Origin: Tridacna crocea
Taxonomy: Eukaryota; Mollusca; Bivalvia; Cardiida; Cardiidae
DNA: 64,000 nt
Reading direction: 5' to 3'
Assembly (NCBI GenBank): GCA_943736015.1
Contig: OX031065.1
Coordinates: 18,862,427 to 18,926,426 of the forward strand
In this document: positions 30,101 through 34,432 of the stretch, piece by piece
Position numbering within the stretch: the first letter of the stretch is position 1
Layout: each line of letters begins with the position of its first letter
The notes under the pieces: generated by a model
Seen by the model: only the letters and a program-made list of their open reading frames with translations
Told to the model about the DNA's origin: nothing
The model's database searches: none
Position numbers and translations under genes: made by a program

Positions 30101-30662
30101 TAATTATGTTCATGGTATCTTATTTTCTGTAATTCTACCAGTGTTTTTTCGTTTACTACAATATGTTTCCAAAGGTTGTAGCTACAAGACTCAAAGTCAC
30201 CAGCCATTGATAGTTTATCTAAGATATTTAACCCATTACCACACAATCCCTACTTTTGACGCCCCTGAGAAAGGAGCCTTTAGAAAAAACTGGGAAAAGG
30301 AGAGCATGCTGGTAACCAGCATTTTCTCCTTTTCCCACAGTGTTTTCTACCCTTCTCAAAACAAATTCCAAATTTTCAGTCACTTTTATTTTGTCGTCTG
30401 CAAATGCTTTCAATTTGGACCAGTTTAAAATTTTGTCGTTTGGTAATGGGTTAAAACTTGTGATTATTTAACAAATGTTTACACACATGATTGTTAGGTA
30501 AAAGGCAAAAAAACAGTATTATTTCTACTTGACAGCTGTTTGCAATGGAACCTGCCACCTTCATGTCACATGGACCCAGCACCAGCTGGTTACTGCTGTC
30601 AAGTTCCTGTCTGTCCGTCAAACATACAGATACAGTACCCACCTAATTATGTCCAGCAGTAA
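65..30662 (+). CDS. Secreted modular VWC/ShKT protein, 3' portion (18 exons)
   Basis: Eighteen exons join in one frame (2543 nt, 846 residues plus stop). Seen order: VWC-like modules 1-3 (exons 1+2, 3+4, 5+6), ShKT modules 1-3 (exons 6, 7, 8), a linker (9), an unnamed domain (10-12), two linkers (13, 14), VWC-like modules 4-5 (15+16, 17+18), stop. There are no membrane segments, and Pro/Thr-rich spacers occur after VWC 1 and 2, so an extracellular protein is likely. VWC modules in other proteins bind growth factors or matrix partners; ShKT domains occur in toxins, proteases and matrix proteins. No catalytic domain is visible here, so the function is unknown; a matrix, shell or byssal role is inference only. 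The start codon and signal peptide lie left of the window. The downstream neighbour PIGN is convergent. Confidence 0.85.
582..810 (+). mobile_element. Palindromic TTAA MITE, full copy
   Basis: TTAA at both ends, CCC start, GGTAATGAG end. The central palindrome is nearly perfect around GGTTACC. Plus orientation is defined here as the ACTTTTGACG end on the left. Confidence 0.9.
997..1225 (-). mobile_element. Palindromic TTAA MITE, full copy
   Basis: TTAA-bounded, with the opposite end (AAAATTTTAACTCTGTCC) on the left. The palindrome centre is GGTTACC. Confidence 0.9.
1487..1715 (+). mobile_element. Palindromic TTAA MITE, full copy
   Basis: The left flank has mutated to TTCA; the right flank is TTAA. 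The palindrome is intact apart from single mismatches. Confidence 0.88.
1762..1992 (-). mobile_element. Palindromic TTAA MITE, subfamily 2
   Basis: Different outer sequence (CCCTTTACCCCATAATGC) and a different palindrome tip (AATTGCTCGTAACGAGCAATT). The element ends 33 bp before coding exon 2. Confidence 0.88.
2025..2317 (+). CDS. Exon 2: C-half of VWC-like module 1 plus Pro/Thr-rich spacer
   Basis: The acceptor TTCCAG precedes 2025; the donor GTGAGC is at 2318. It opens CPAFPSNIPTYC and contains the CC-x-x-x-x-C motif (CCKSLSC) that closes a VWC module. A spacer of about 60 residues rich in Pro, Thr, Ser and Gly follows and could be O-glycosylated. It ends in phase 1. Confidence 0.85.
2358..2580 (-). 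mobile_element. Palindromic TTAA MITE, full copy
   Basis: TTAA at both ends. The right TTAA (2577-2580) also starts the next, degraded copy. Confidence 0.9.
2577..2790 (+). mobile_element. Palindromic TTAA MITE, degraded copy
   Basis: Starts at the TTAA shared with the previous copy. Both palindrome arms are recognisable but diverged. Confidence 0.6.
2940..3172 (+). mobile_element. Palindromic TTAA MITE, degraded copy
   Basis: The GAGGGAAAAGAAGAAAAAGC arm and its complement are present; the TTAA ends are lost. It ends just before coding exon 3. Confidence 0.65.
3206..3320 (+). CDS. Exon 3: N-half of VWC-like module 2
   Basis: 115 nt, acceptor TATAG, donor GTATGT. It reads CVYKNRIYNQGETWEDGC followed by ECEC and an aromatic-x-C end, with the same length and phases as exon 1. 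Confidence 0.9.
3751..3983 (+). CDS. Exon 4: C-half of VWC-like module 2 plus Gly/Pro spacer
   Basis: Acceptor CTACAG, donor GTATGT. It opens CPIYRNLPQGCYTV with CCEQPVC closing the module. A spacer of about 50 residues rich in Gly, Pro, Tyr and Thr follows and ends in phase 1. Confidence 0.88.
4166..4394 (+). mobile_element. Palindromic TTAA MITE, full copy
   Basis: TTTA and TTAC flanks (one mutation each); the palindrome is nearly intact. Confidence 0.87.
4540..4740. mobile_element. Palindromic TTAA MITE, relic
   Basis: One arm (GGGGAAAGGAGAAAAC) and outer pieces remain; the second arm is lost. Confidence 0.4.
4906..5020 (+). CDS. Exon 5: N-half of VWC-like module 3
   Basis: 115 nt, acceptor TTTCAG, donor GTAAGT. 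It reads RCIYNGRIYSQGQTWDDGC followed by SCQC. Its frame continues exons 4 and 6. Confidence 0.9.
5365..6058. mobile_element. hAT-like nonautonomous element
   Basis: Inverted ends CAGTGTTGCATCCAGG and CCTGGATGCAACACTG, with a GGGAAG direct repeat on each side. The interior is richer in CG dinucleotides than the surroundings. The CAGTGTT-type end suggests hAT, but the direct repeat I can see is 6 bp, not the usual 8, so the class is uncertain. Confidence 0.7.
5841..5901 (+). pseudogene. Possible remnant of a transposase first exon
   Basis: ATG followed by PPKRITDFFKT, then a GTAAAT donor-like site, all inside the hAT-like element. Basic starts with a DFF motif occur at the N-termini of several hAT-type proteins. 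Nothing else of a transposase is present. Confidence 0.3.
6314..6536 (+). mobile_element. Palindromic TTAA MITE, full copy
   Basis: Left flank TGAA, right flank TTAA. The palindrome is intact around GGTGACC, one of the few copies with G at the centre. Confidence 0.82.
6655..6885 (-). mobile_element. Palindromic TTAA MITE, degraded copy
   Basis: The GAAAGCATTGCAGATGACAA end and both weakened arms are present. It ends in GGTAATGAGTTAA. Confidence 0.6.
7034..7281 (+). CDS. Exon 6: C-half of VWC-like module 3 fused to ShKT module 1
   Basis: Acceptor TTTTAG, donor GTGAGT. The first third closes the VWC module (CPTYTTLPSAC, CCQEPRC). After a 20-residue Ala/Pro/Thr linker comes a six-cysteine ShKT domain, starting CYDAISNCNAYGKTSC and ending in a CxxYCGFC pattern. 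The domain junction lies inside one exon with no intron, unlike the later ShKT modules. Confidence 0.88.
7629..7830 (+). repeat. Fragment of pearl-like element (left end)
   Basis: It starts TTTAGCTCATGTGAGCAC and continues into GTGAGCTTTTGTGATC, the same left end as the element at 20556. Confidence 0.6.
7910..8110 (+). mobile_element. Palindromic TTAA MITE with left arm deleted
   Basis: TTAA-bounded, about 200 bp. The left arm and centre are missing while CATTTTCTCC-type right arm sequence remains. Confidence 0.82.
8304..8438 (+). CDS. Exon 7: ShKT module 2
   Basis: Acceptor TTTTAG, donor GTGGGT, both flanking introns phase 1. It contains CSDKKSDCSAYGPNAC and then a WARDNCAKTCNLC ending, giving the six ShKT cysteines on one shufflable exon. 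Confidence 0.88.
8493..8720 (+). mobile_element. Palindromic TTAA MITE, full copy
   Basis: TTAA at both ends, with a palindrome around GGTAACC. It starts 54 bp after coding exon 7. Confidence 0.9.
9538..9725 (-). mobile_element. Palindromic TTAA MITE, right arm lost
   Basis: The left arm runs to the palindrome centre GGTTACC and then stops abruptly. The element ends about 28 bp before coding exon 8. Confidence 0.7.
9753..9911 (+). CDS. Exon 8: ShKT module 3
   Basis: Acceptor TTTCAG, donor GTATGT, phase 1 on both sides. A Pro/Thr-rich lead of about 18 residues precedes CVDKITNCVDYGQSGC and an ending of DNCRKTCNLC. The pattern is very close to that of exon 7. Confidence 0.88.
9958..10085 (+). 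mobile_element. Palindromic TTAA MITE, truncated
   Basis: The left end TTAACTCTATACCACAC and a decayed hairpin are present; the right third is missing. Confidence 0.55.
10180..10580. repeat. Three diverged tandem units of about 115-145 bp
   Basis: The phrase TCTCAATAACTATTGGA recurs near 10210, 10355 and 10472, each time followed by a phrase close to GAGTTATGGCCCTTTCATG. It is probably the tandem core of a dispersed bivalve element. Confidence 0.65.
11310..11735 (-). mobile_element. Palindromic TTAA MITE expanded by an internal minisatellite
   Basis: The outer ends and hairpin (11600-11680) match the family. Between them a 48-bp internal piece is repeated in tandem, roughly doubling the element. 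Confidence 0.75.
11381..11605. repeat. 48-bp minisatellite, five units
   Basis: TTGCTCAAATAATAGG starts at 11381, 11429, 11476, 11524 and 11572 (spacing 48, 47, 48, 48). Units differ by only a few bases, so the expansion is recent. Confidence 0.92.
11877..11930 (+). CDS. Exon 9: 18-codon linker
   Basis: 54 nt, acceptor TTTCAG, donor GTAAGT, phase 1-1. It encodes ARFNTPNSITGGLPSTN, with no cysteine, and links the ShKT block to the unnamed domain. Support comes only from splice sites and frame. Confidence 0.7.
12000..12215 (+). mobile_element. Palindromic TTAA MITE, degraded copy
   Basis: The arm GAAAATGCTAGTTACCAGCA and its complement are clear. The right end reads CTGTTGTTTGGGACAGGGTT. Confidence 0.6.
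12399..12577 (+). CDS. Exon 10: unnamed extracellular domain, part 1
   Basis: The acceptor TTCCAG precedes 12399; the donor GTGTGA is at 12578 and leaves phase 0. It reads WMIMLKGVAGAPG, then LYSLWNSPNTLN. The pattern (W..LF/LKA.AG at the start, W near residue 20) resembles a domain I have seen in uncharacterised mollusc secreted proteins, but I cannot name a family. Confidence 0.8.
12620..12850 (+). repeat. Short copy of the CCCTTCGGGCGTAT element
   Basis: It shares the stretch CTTGTGTGCGC...CCACAATGAAT and the end CCCTTTCGGGCGTATATG with the large element at 55885-57456, but lacks the tandem core. Confidence 0.6.
13032..13462 (+). mobile_element. Palindromic TTAA MITE split by a second copy
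   Basis: The left 53 bp and the rest (13313-13462) form one copy; the inner copy sits between at a TTAA. The outer flanks are TAAA and CTAA. Confidence 0.88.
13085..13312 (-). mobile_element. Palindromic TTAA MITE nested in another copy
   Basis: Exact TTAA at both ends, in the opposite orientation to its host copy. The palindrome is perfect from GTGGGAAAAGG through the centre to CCTTTTCCCAC. Confidence 0.93.
13738..13972 (-). mobile_element. Palindromic TTAA MITE
   Basis: Decayed left end, fair hairpin, right end GTAGAGGTTTAA. It ends 22 bp before coding exon 11, so the branch point of that intron may lie in the element. Confidence 0.72.
13995..14152 (+). CDS. Exon 11: unnamed extracellular domain, part 2
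   Basis: Acceptor TTCTTCAG, donor GTAAGT. It begins VKVAIYNNGIERANIIFDAS and includes SWFDPSRIISS. Alternating hydrophobic stretches suggest beta strands. It leaves phase 2. Confidence 0.85.
14560..14765 (+). mobile_element. Palindromic TTAA MITE abutting coding exon 12
   Basis: The left end ACCAAACAATCACATG and a shortened hairpin are followed by GGGAAAAGGGTCAATG at the right end, about 15-18 bp before the exon 12 acceptor. Confidence 0.68.
14779..14948 (+). CDS. Exon 12: unnamed extracellular domain, part 3
   Basis: Acceptor TTTGACAG, donor GTATGT. It contains NGCNVQGWMFISTQSNCNFE and a YYALGQTATNFG ending. The two cysteines probably pair across the GW-containing strand. It ends in phase 1, so exons 10-12 together form a symmetric 1-1 module. 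Confidence 0.85.
15170..15360 (+). mobile_element. Palindromic TTAA MITE, degraded copy
   Basis: The arms GGGGAAAGAAAAAAATGCTG and CAGTATTTTCTCC are visible; the ends are lost. Confidence 0.5.
16007..16232 (-). mobile_element. Palindromic TTAA MITE, full copy
   Basis: Flanks ATAA and TTGG. The hairpin is partly decayed, and the right end GTGTGGTAAAGGGTT is intact. Confidence 0.82.
16270..16495 (+). mobile_element. Palindromic TTAA MITE, hybrid palindrome
   Basis: TTAA at both ends. The arm base is of the common type (GGGAAAAGGAGAAA) but the tip is of the subfamily 2 type (TTGCTCATAACGAGCAA). Both arms carry the change. Confidence 0.9.
16749..16796 (+). CDS. Exon 13: 16-codon linker
   Basis: 48 nt, acceptor ATTACAG, donor GTAAGT, phase 1-1. 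It reads SSTGSGDVFAILAHPN. It is supported by frame continuity from exon 12 to exon 15; it could be optional in the mature mRNA because it is symmetric. Confidence 0.6.
16963..17192 (+). mobile_element. Palindromic TTAA MITE, subfamily 2
   Basis: TTAA at both ends, with CCCTTTACTCCATAGATGC on the left and TTATGGGGTAAAGGG on the right. Its right TTAA also starts the next copy. Confidence 0.92.
17189..17435 (+). mobile_element. Palindromic TTAA MITE sharing a TTAA
   Basis: It begins at the right TTAA of the subfamily 2 copy. The left arm is rearranged and the right arm is present. Confidence 0.7.
17535..17757 (+). mobile_element. Palindromic TTAA MITE, degraded copy
   Basis: Recognisable ends (GCCTAAACAGTCC; AGTATAGAGTTAA) and a weakened hairpin. 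Confidence 0.68.
17758..17996. repeat. Dispersed repeat, copy 1 of a 240-270 bp family
   Basis: It shares TCTAGTATGTGCAGTCTGGT and TATGAACAGTTAAGCTGCTA with 23174-23445. It contains short opposed copies of a GATCAGAC/GTCTGATC motif. Confidence 0.7.
18085..18147. repeat. (GA)n microsatellite
   Basis: An uninterrupted GA dinucleotide run of about 62 bp. Confidence 0.98.
18625..18840 (+). mobile_element. Palindromic TTAA MITE
   Basis: The left end is decayed. Hairpin around GGTAACC; the right end GGTAAAGGGTCAA is directly followed by another, G-rich degraded copy. Confidence 0.75.
18836..19052 (+). mobile_element. Palindromic TTAA MITE, GC-shifted degraded copy
   Basis: The right half (GCATTTTCTTCTTTTCCCGT...GATTGTTTGGTGAAGGATTAA) is clear; the left half has many A-to-G differences. 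Confidence 0.5.
19060..19275 (+). mobile_element. Palindromic TTAA MITE, GC-shifted degraded copy
   Basis: The family outline is visible (CCCTGGGAGG, GTGGGAGGAG, CTTCTTTTCCTGCAG, TTTGTGATTTAGTAATG), with many AT-to-GC differences from other copies. Confidence 0.55.
19332..19556 (+). mobile_element. Palindromic TTAA MITE, GC-shifted full copy
   Basis: TTAA at both ends. In the left arm the usual GGGAAAAGGAGAAAATG is replaced by a run of ten G followed by AATG. Confidence 0.85.
19972..20016. other. Imperfect hairpin
   Basis: GTTGTTTACG and CGTAAACAAC bracket a partly paired interior of about 25 bp around ACGTCAA/TTGACGT. It lies just upstream of a retroelement-tail-like stretch. Confidence 0.7.
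20050..20120 (+). other. Retroelement-tail-like stretch with hammerhead-like core
   Basis: CTTGAAGAAGGCGG, a short loop, ACCGCCGAAAGC, then an AT-rich tail. The stem flanked by GAAGAA and GAAA is seen at the ends of several invertebrate retroelements and recalls the hammerhead core, but the cleavage-site helix is not evident. Confidence 0.35.
20556..22700 (+). mobile_element. Pearl-like element with 11-unit tandem core
   Basis: It starts AGCTCACCTGAGCAC and ends with CTCAGGTGAGC, then a hairpin AGGACCATCATGGTCCT and CTTGTT. A short CGTCCGTCGTC microsatellite lies near the left end, then 11 units of about 167 bp. This matches the published layout of bivalve pearl elements (Helitron/Helentron-related), which I name from general knowledge. 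Confidence 0.82.
20830..22640. repeat. Tandem array, 11 units of 167 bp
   Basis: The phrase CTCTGAAACTAGA starts at 20845, 21012, 21179, 21346, 21513, 21681, 21848, 22015, 22182, 22349 and 22515. Spacing is 166-168. The last three units are more diverged. Confidence 0.97.
23174..23447. repeat. Dispersed repeat, copy 2 of the family at 17758
   Basis: Same blocks as 17758-17996 plus an extra flanking segment. Related shorter pieces occur near 14990, 34450, 36080, 40745 and 47475. Confidence 0.7.
23576..23803 (+). mobile_element. Palindromic TTAA MITE, full copy
   Basis: Flanks ATAA and TTAA; a good palindrome around GATTACC. It ends 47 bp before coding exon 14. Confidence 0.87.
23851..23898 (+). 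CDS. Exon 14: 16-codon linker
   Basis: 48 nt, acceptor CTTTCAG, donor GTAAGT, phase 1-1. It reads QGVGPTVPSQTITAT. It has the same length and phase as exon 13, so the two may be a diverged duplicate pair or alternative cassettes. Confidence 0.65.
24339..24567 (+). mobile_element. Palindromic TTAA MITE, full copy
   Basis: TTAA at both ends. The outer arm pair CACTG/CAAAGTG shows partly matched changes relative to CATTG/CAATG. Confidence 0.9.
24690..24807 (+). CDS. Exon 15: N-half of VWC-like module 4
   Basis: 118 nt, acceptor ACTCAG, donor GTATGT. It reads FCIYKNKIYRQGETWTDGC, then NCTC and FYRC. NCT is a potential N-glycosylation site. It is one codon longer than exons 1, 3 and 5. Confidence 0.9.
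24850..24975 (-). mobile_element. Palindromic TTAA MITE, fragment
   Basis: Hairpin remnants around GTAGGAAAAGGAGAACATG and the right end AGGATTGTGTAGCAAAG. Confidence 0.5.
25166..25300 (+). mobile_element. Palindromic TTAA MITE, fragment
   Basis: Left end TTAACCTGTAAGCATACAAT through the left arm; the right arm is deleted. Confidence 0.55.
25300..25860. repeat. Dispersed repeat with duplicated CAATGTxTxGxAGAATTATC block
   Basis: Two related stretches (about 25400-25600 and 25690-25860) share AGAATTATCTCCCC and TTTGTCCAGTGTAATATT. A CTGTCTGTCCATCTGTCTG microsatellite lies at 25350. A relative in the other orientation lies near 48780-49020. Confidence 0.6.
26322..26431 (+). CDS. Exon 16: C-half of VWC-like module 4
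   Basis: Acceptor TTTGTAG, donor GTAAGT. It reads CPVWDNLPSQCTL with CCDKPVC and a short tail, ending in phase 1. Confidence 0.88.
26455..26562 (+). mobile_element. Palindromic TTAA MITE, right-half fragment
   Basis: Only the segment from TTTTTGAGTTACG to GTCGTTTTGTAAAGAG remains. Confidence 0.6.
26556..26775 (-). mobile_element. Palindromic TTAA MITE, degraded copy
   Basis: ACAAAATTTTGGAC end, arm GAGGGAAAAGGAGAAAATGC, weak right arm. Confidence 0.65.
27021..27236 (-). mobile_element. Palindromic TTAA MITE, degraded copy
   Basis: ACTCTTTACCAAATAACAAA end and right end GAGTATGTGGTGACGGG; the hairpin is partly decayed. Confidence 0.62.
27242..27456. mobile_element. Foldback element with GGGCACCCTAATGGG ends
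   Basis: GGGCACCCTAATGGG on the left and CCCATTAGGGTGCCC on the right. Inner matching blocks TTTGTGAAACAT...TTTTTCATTG also form an inverted pair. It is about 215 bp with no coding capacity. Confidence 0.85.
27460..27686 (-). mobile_element. Palindromic TTAA MITE, full copy
   Basis: Flanks CTAA and TTAA. The palindrome runs GAAAATATTGTGGG to CCCACAATATTTTC, with the A/T change present in both arms. It ends 40 bp before coding exon 17. Confidence 0.9.
27727..27844 (+). CDS. Exon 17: N-half of VWC-like module 5
   Basis: 118 nt, acceptor TTATAG, donor GTATGT. It reads CFYNGNYYQEGQEWTDGC, then KCSC and FYKC. Confidence 0.9.
27873..28230 (-). mobile_element. Two degraded palindromic MITE copies in tandem
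   Basis: A shortened copy (to about 28022) is followed by a second copy starting ACAACATTTTAGACC with a hairpin near 28115-28160. Confidence 0.6.
28387..28614 (-). mobile_element. Palindromic TTAA MITE, full copy
   Basis: TTAA at both ends. Hairpin with a few mismatches; right end TTGTTTGGGAAAGGG. Confidence 0.9.
28880..29077 (-). mobile_element. Palindromic TTAA MITE with one arm deleted
   Basis: TTAA at both ends but only 198 bp. The left arm is gone up to the palindrome centre; the right arm from TTACCAGC is complete. Confidence 0.88.
29485..29640 (+). mobile_element. Palindromic TTAA MITE, fragment with matched arm changes
   Basis: The arms read TTTGTCGGAAAAGG and CCTTTTCCGACAAA. The TCGG/CCGA change from the usual TGGG/CCCA is in both arms. 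Confidence 0.65.
29872..30095 (-). mobile_element. Palindromic TTAA MITE, full copy
   Basis: TTAA at both ends. The left arm is good up to GGTTACC, the right arm decayed. Confidence 0.87.
30228..30454 (+). mobile_element. Palindromic TTAA MITE, full copy
   Basis: TTAA at both ends. A short left outer arm (ACTGGG) faces CCCACAGTG on the right. The centre is GGTAACC. Confidence 0.92.
30536..30662 (+). CDS. Exon 18 (last): C-half of VWC-like module 5 and stop
   Basis: The acceptor TTGACAG precedes 30536. It reads CLQWNLPPSC and CCQVPVC, a short tail ending NYVQQ, then TAA at 30660-30662. The joined coding length is a multiple of three, which supports the whole 18-exon model. Confidence 0.88.
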
Positions 30663-30695
30663 TGTTATTACAGTATAATCTATTCTTTATTTACG

Positions 30696-30701
30696 ATTAA
30701 A
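30696..30701 (+). promoter_or_regulatory. Candidate polyadenylation signal (ATTAAA)
   Basis: An ATTAAA hexamer 34 nt after the stop of the VWC/ShKT gene. No AATAAA is closer. It is weak evidence in AT-rich DNA. Confidence 0.3.
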
Positions 30702-31055
30702 TGTTGTTATCAAATTTATGACTGTTATCTATTATTTGTTATCCATTTGTTTAGTATAATTCATTTTCAGACTGGTTTTCCTCAAAGGAAACACTGAAGT
30801 TTTGTCATAGCCTTGGCATCGCCATACTGTGAGTCATGTAAAAATTGACATTTTAAAATATCTCTGTCATTACTAAAAATGTTTTCTTCAAACTGTGACT
30901 AGTTGTAAAGTATCAAAAAAGGGCACTCATACAGCATAGGCAAATAAGCATGATTTTCTTTATAGTAATGCCTCTTTTTGGACATGAAATTTTCGAAAAC
31001 TTTGACATCTTATAATATCTTCATCATTACTGCAGATGCTTTCTTCAAGTTTTGA

Positions 31056-31276
31056 TTAACTCATTACCACACAATCCGTACTTTTGACGACCCTCAGAGA
31101 GGAGCCTTTAGAAAACATTGTGGGAAAAGGAGAAAATTATGGAGCATGTCTCCTTTTCCCACAAAGTTTTCTGCTCTTCACAAAACAAATTTCAAATTTT
31201 CAGTCACTTATTTTGTCATCTGCAAATGCTTTTGATTTGGACAAACCTAAAATGTTGTAGTTGGGTAAAGAGTTAA
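31056..31276 (+). mobile_element. Palindromic TTAA MITE, centre deleted
   Basis: TTAA at both ends. The palindrome tip is replaced by ATTATGGAGCATG, and the arm bases remain paired. Confidence 0.88.
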
Positions 31277-31670
31277 TTGTAAAGTACGAGAAAACCCATA
31301 CAACAGGGACAGATAACCATCAAAATATTTTTGACCAAGTAATGCACTCTTTTGTACATGGAATCTTCACTACAATTAAATGTAGCCAAGCACTAACACC
31401 AGCATGCCCTACTTTTTTGGTCTTTGTCTTCAGATCACTGTTTGTTGGTTTGACTGTCATGTTTTTTATATTGTTCAGGATAGTTATTTTTCTTTCACTG
31501 CAAATGCTGGATACTCAGTTTACTGACAAAAGGTTGATCTAGTAGCCTGTAAAGTTGGGTATAAAGTAATGGTAAAGGGTACTTATGATAAATTTTTTCT
31601 CCAAAAAAATATCGTTTCCATACTGATCTCTTGTAAATTCAAGACAATCAAACCCAGAGACACTTTATCA

Positions 31671-31875
31671 TTAAAAAAACGCCAAAATTTTAGACTTTTG
31701 CAGATGACAAAATAAGTTGAACTCAAAGCCTGAGATTTCTCTTTGGAAGTGTAGAAAACAGTTTGGAAAACAAAGAAATTCCTGGTTACCAGCATTTTCT
31801 CTTTTTCTCAAAACTTTTTGAAAGATAATTTTCCCTAGAGTTGTTAAAACTCTGAATTGCTTTGTAAATGGTTAA
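31671..31875 (-). mobile_element. Palindromic TTAA MITE, degraded copy
   Basis: TTAA at both ends, weak hairpin around GGTTACC. Confidence 0.72.
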
Positions 31876-31978
31876 AGGATAAAAAGCATGATAATAGGTA
31901 AAGGAGAAATTTGCCTTCTTTCAGTGTCATAAAAACAAGGAATTGTTTGGCAAAGGTTTAAGATCCTTAGAACTCAGA

Positions 31979-32239
31979 ACTGTGTGGTTTTGGGTTAAAC
32001 CCTGTGTCACTTGTATATGTTCATGGTTTGTCTAGAAATAACCTTATGGTTATTAAAGGGTTGAACTTTTTAGGTTGCTTTCAGTGTATTTTGGCCATTG
32101 CACTGTGAAAGCTCCCACAGTGTCCTGGGTTTCACAAGTACAAGGCCAGCTCCTCTAGTGAGGATCGGTCCCAGGGCCCATTGATTGATAGGCCAAGCCT
32201 TCACCACTGTGCAAAATATGACTCACATGTACATTGATG
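31979..32239 (-). repeat. 260-bp dispersed repeat, possible tRNA-derived SINE, copy 1
   Basis: About 85-90% alike by eye to 33695-33955. On the minus strand GGGACCGATCCTCACT resembles a pol III B box, with a TGGTGAAGGC stretch upstream. The box assignment is inference. Confidence 0.5.
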
Positions 32240-32292
32240 GCATATATGAAATTTGCCTACTTTAAGTGTTTCCTACTCTACCATCACTTTTT

Positions 32293-33375
32293 AGCTCCAC
32301 TGGCCAAAGGCCTGGGGGCTTACGTCATGGCCCGGTGTCTGTTGTGCGTCTGTCTGTCTGTGTGTGCGTTAACTTTTATTTCAAACATCTTCTTCTCTGA
32401 AACTACCCATCCAGTTTTGATGAACTTTCACAGAAATGATCCTGGCTTGGTCCTCTTTAGAATTCCTTGAAAGAATTTGATTCCTTCGAAAACTCTGGTT
32501 GCCATGGCAACAAAACTGAAAAATATTGAAAATCTTCATCTGAAACCATAAGGCCAAGGGCTACCAAATTTTGCATGTAATGGTAGCTTTATCTAGTGGA
32601 CCTCTACAAAGTTCCTTCAAATAATAGCCCTGGGTCAAAATTTGCCCTGCCTACAAGTTTTATATTGGCTAATATAAGGAAATCTTTAAAATCCAAGACC
32701 TAGCCATAAGGTCTAGGGCTGCCCCCCCCCCCCACCTGGGTCACAATTTTATATGGCTTATATTTTGGAAAACTTCAAAAAATCTTCTATTACCTAGCGG
32801 TAAGGCCTATAGACTTGTAGCTTTACCTTGTGGGTTTCTACAAACCTAGACCTAGACATAAGGCATATGACTACCATATTTTTCATTTTTATCTAGTGGG
32901 CCTCTACCAAGTGGGCCCAAATGATAGTGTTGGGGTCAAGTTTGTCCTGACATCAGGAGTCACAAGTTTTACATGGGCTTTTTGTGGTTAAAACTTTATA
33001 AATCCTCTTGTTACTAACCATAATAAGACCCAAGGCTACTAAATTTAGCTCTGTCTCATGTGTCTCATGTTTTACAGGGCCTGTTATTGAGGAAACTTTG
33101 AAAATCTTCTCGTTTTATTACCACACATTGTAGACCAGTATTATTTGGTATGGGGCATAATCTTGTGGACCTCCACCAGTATTCAAGTTATTATAGCTTG
33201 GTGGTCAAAAATGGATCTGCCTGGTGGTCACAACTTTCTCGTAGGGTTTTATAGAAAAAATTTAGTATGTCATCAAGTTTGAAACAAATTGGGCAAGTAT
33301 TGTAATGTTTGGGTTGTAGTGTTATTATTTCGAAGCCAGTGGAGCGATAAAGGGCCATCATGGCCCTCTTGTTTT
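32293..33375 (+). mobile_element. Pearl-like element, AGCTCCACTGGCC type
   Basis: Left end AGCTCCACTGGCCAAAGGCC, a CTGTCTGTCTG tract, the phrase GGTTGCCATGGCAACAAAAC, about four diverged core units, and right end GGGCCATCATGGCCCTCTTG. It has the same layout as 20556-22700. Confidence 0.78.
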
Positions 33376-33422
33376 AGTTTTCTTCTCACAGTTGTTTTAA
33401 GTTTGGAATGCTTGATAACATG

Positions 33423-33687
33423 TTAACTCCTTACCAACAGCAAAATGTTGGACTTGACCAAATTGGACCCATTTGCAGCCAACAAAACAAATGAGGTTAA
33501 AAAAGATGGTTCCTGCAATTGAAAGAGTAGGATCTCAAAAATTGAAATTTGTTTCAAGCTGGATAGAAAACATTGTGGGAAAAGGCAAAAATGCTGGTTA
33601 CCAGCATTTTCTCCATAACCCACAACGTTTTCTAAAGGCTTCTATTTCAGTGCCGAAAAAACCAGGAATTGTTTGGCAAGATGGTTG
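33423..33687 (-). mobile_element. Palindromic TTAA MITE, full copy with 30-bp insertion
   Basis: TTAA left, TTGA right. Extra sequence lies between the left end and the hairpin; the hairpin is around GGTTACC. Confidence 0.85.
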
Positions 33688-33694
33688 AGACTCA

Positions 33695-33955
33695 GAATTG
33701 TATGGTTAGGGGTTCAACCCTGTGTCACTTGCACATGTTAATGGTTTGTCTAGAAATAACCTTGTAGTTATTGAAGGATTGAACTTTTTAGGTTGCTTTC
33801 AGTGTCTACCATTGCACTGTGAAAGCTCCCAAAGTGTCCTGGGTTTTACAAGTACAAGGCCAGCTCCTCAAGTGAGGATCCGACCCAGGGCCCACTGATT
33901 GACAGGCCCTAGCCTTCACCACTGTGAAAAATAGGGCCCACATGTTCAGTGATGG
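33695..33955 (-). repeat. 260-bp dispersed repeat, possible SINE, copy 2
   Basis: Direct repeat of 31979-32239. It contains GGGTCGGATCCTCACT on the minus strand. The two copies flank the pearl-like element and one MITE. Confidence 0.5.
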
Positions 33956-34232
33956 CGTGAGCTGAAGAACTTGGAGATATTAATTTTGTCTATTTCGTAC
34001 AGAAAAGAAAAAAATGCTGTCTTTTAAATATTATTGGGTATACAAACCATATCATGTATTGGCAGGGAAGATTTGTCTATGGATCCCCCAACTTGAGATT
34101 ATAAATGGAGTGGAAAAACATAAAGAAGCACCTGTCATAGTCAAAAACTGATATATCTGTATTCACTTCTTATTGAAATTTACATATGTAAATGATAATA
34201 AATAATTTACAAGTTTATGGATTTACATAAAA

Positions 34233-34432
34233 CAACCCTTTACCAAACAGTACCATGTTTTTATGACCCCAATAAAGAGTGTATTTAAAGACACAGTGGC
34301 AAAAGAGAAAATGCTAGTAAGCAGCATTTTCCCCTTTTGCCACAATGTTTTCTACTTTTCCAGAGACATATCAAATGATCTGAAACACCTTGCTAAATGT
34401 GAATGCCTTTAATTCAGGCAAGTTAATTTTTT
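34233..34432 (+). mobile_element. Palindromic TTAA MITE with matched G/C arm change
   Basis: The arms read GTGGCAAAAG and CTTTTGCCAC, the same pair as in subfamily 2, within an otherwise common-type copy. The right end is decayed. Confidence 0.72.

Noticed and set aside
31979..32239. A tRNA gene because of the B-box-like GATCC motif
   Set aside because: No cloverleaf could be drawn; a tRNA-derived repeat is at most possible.
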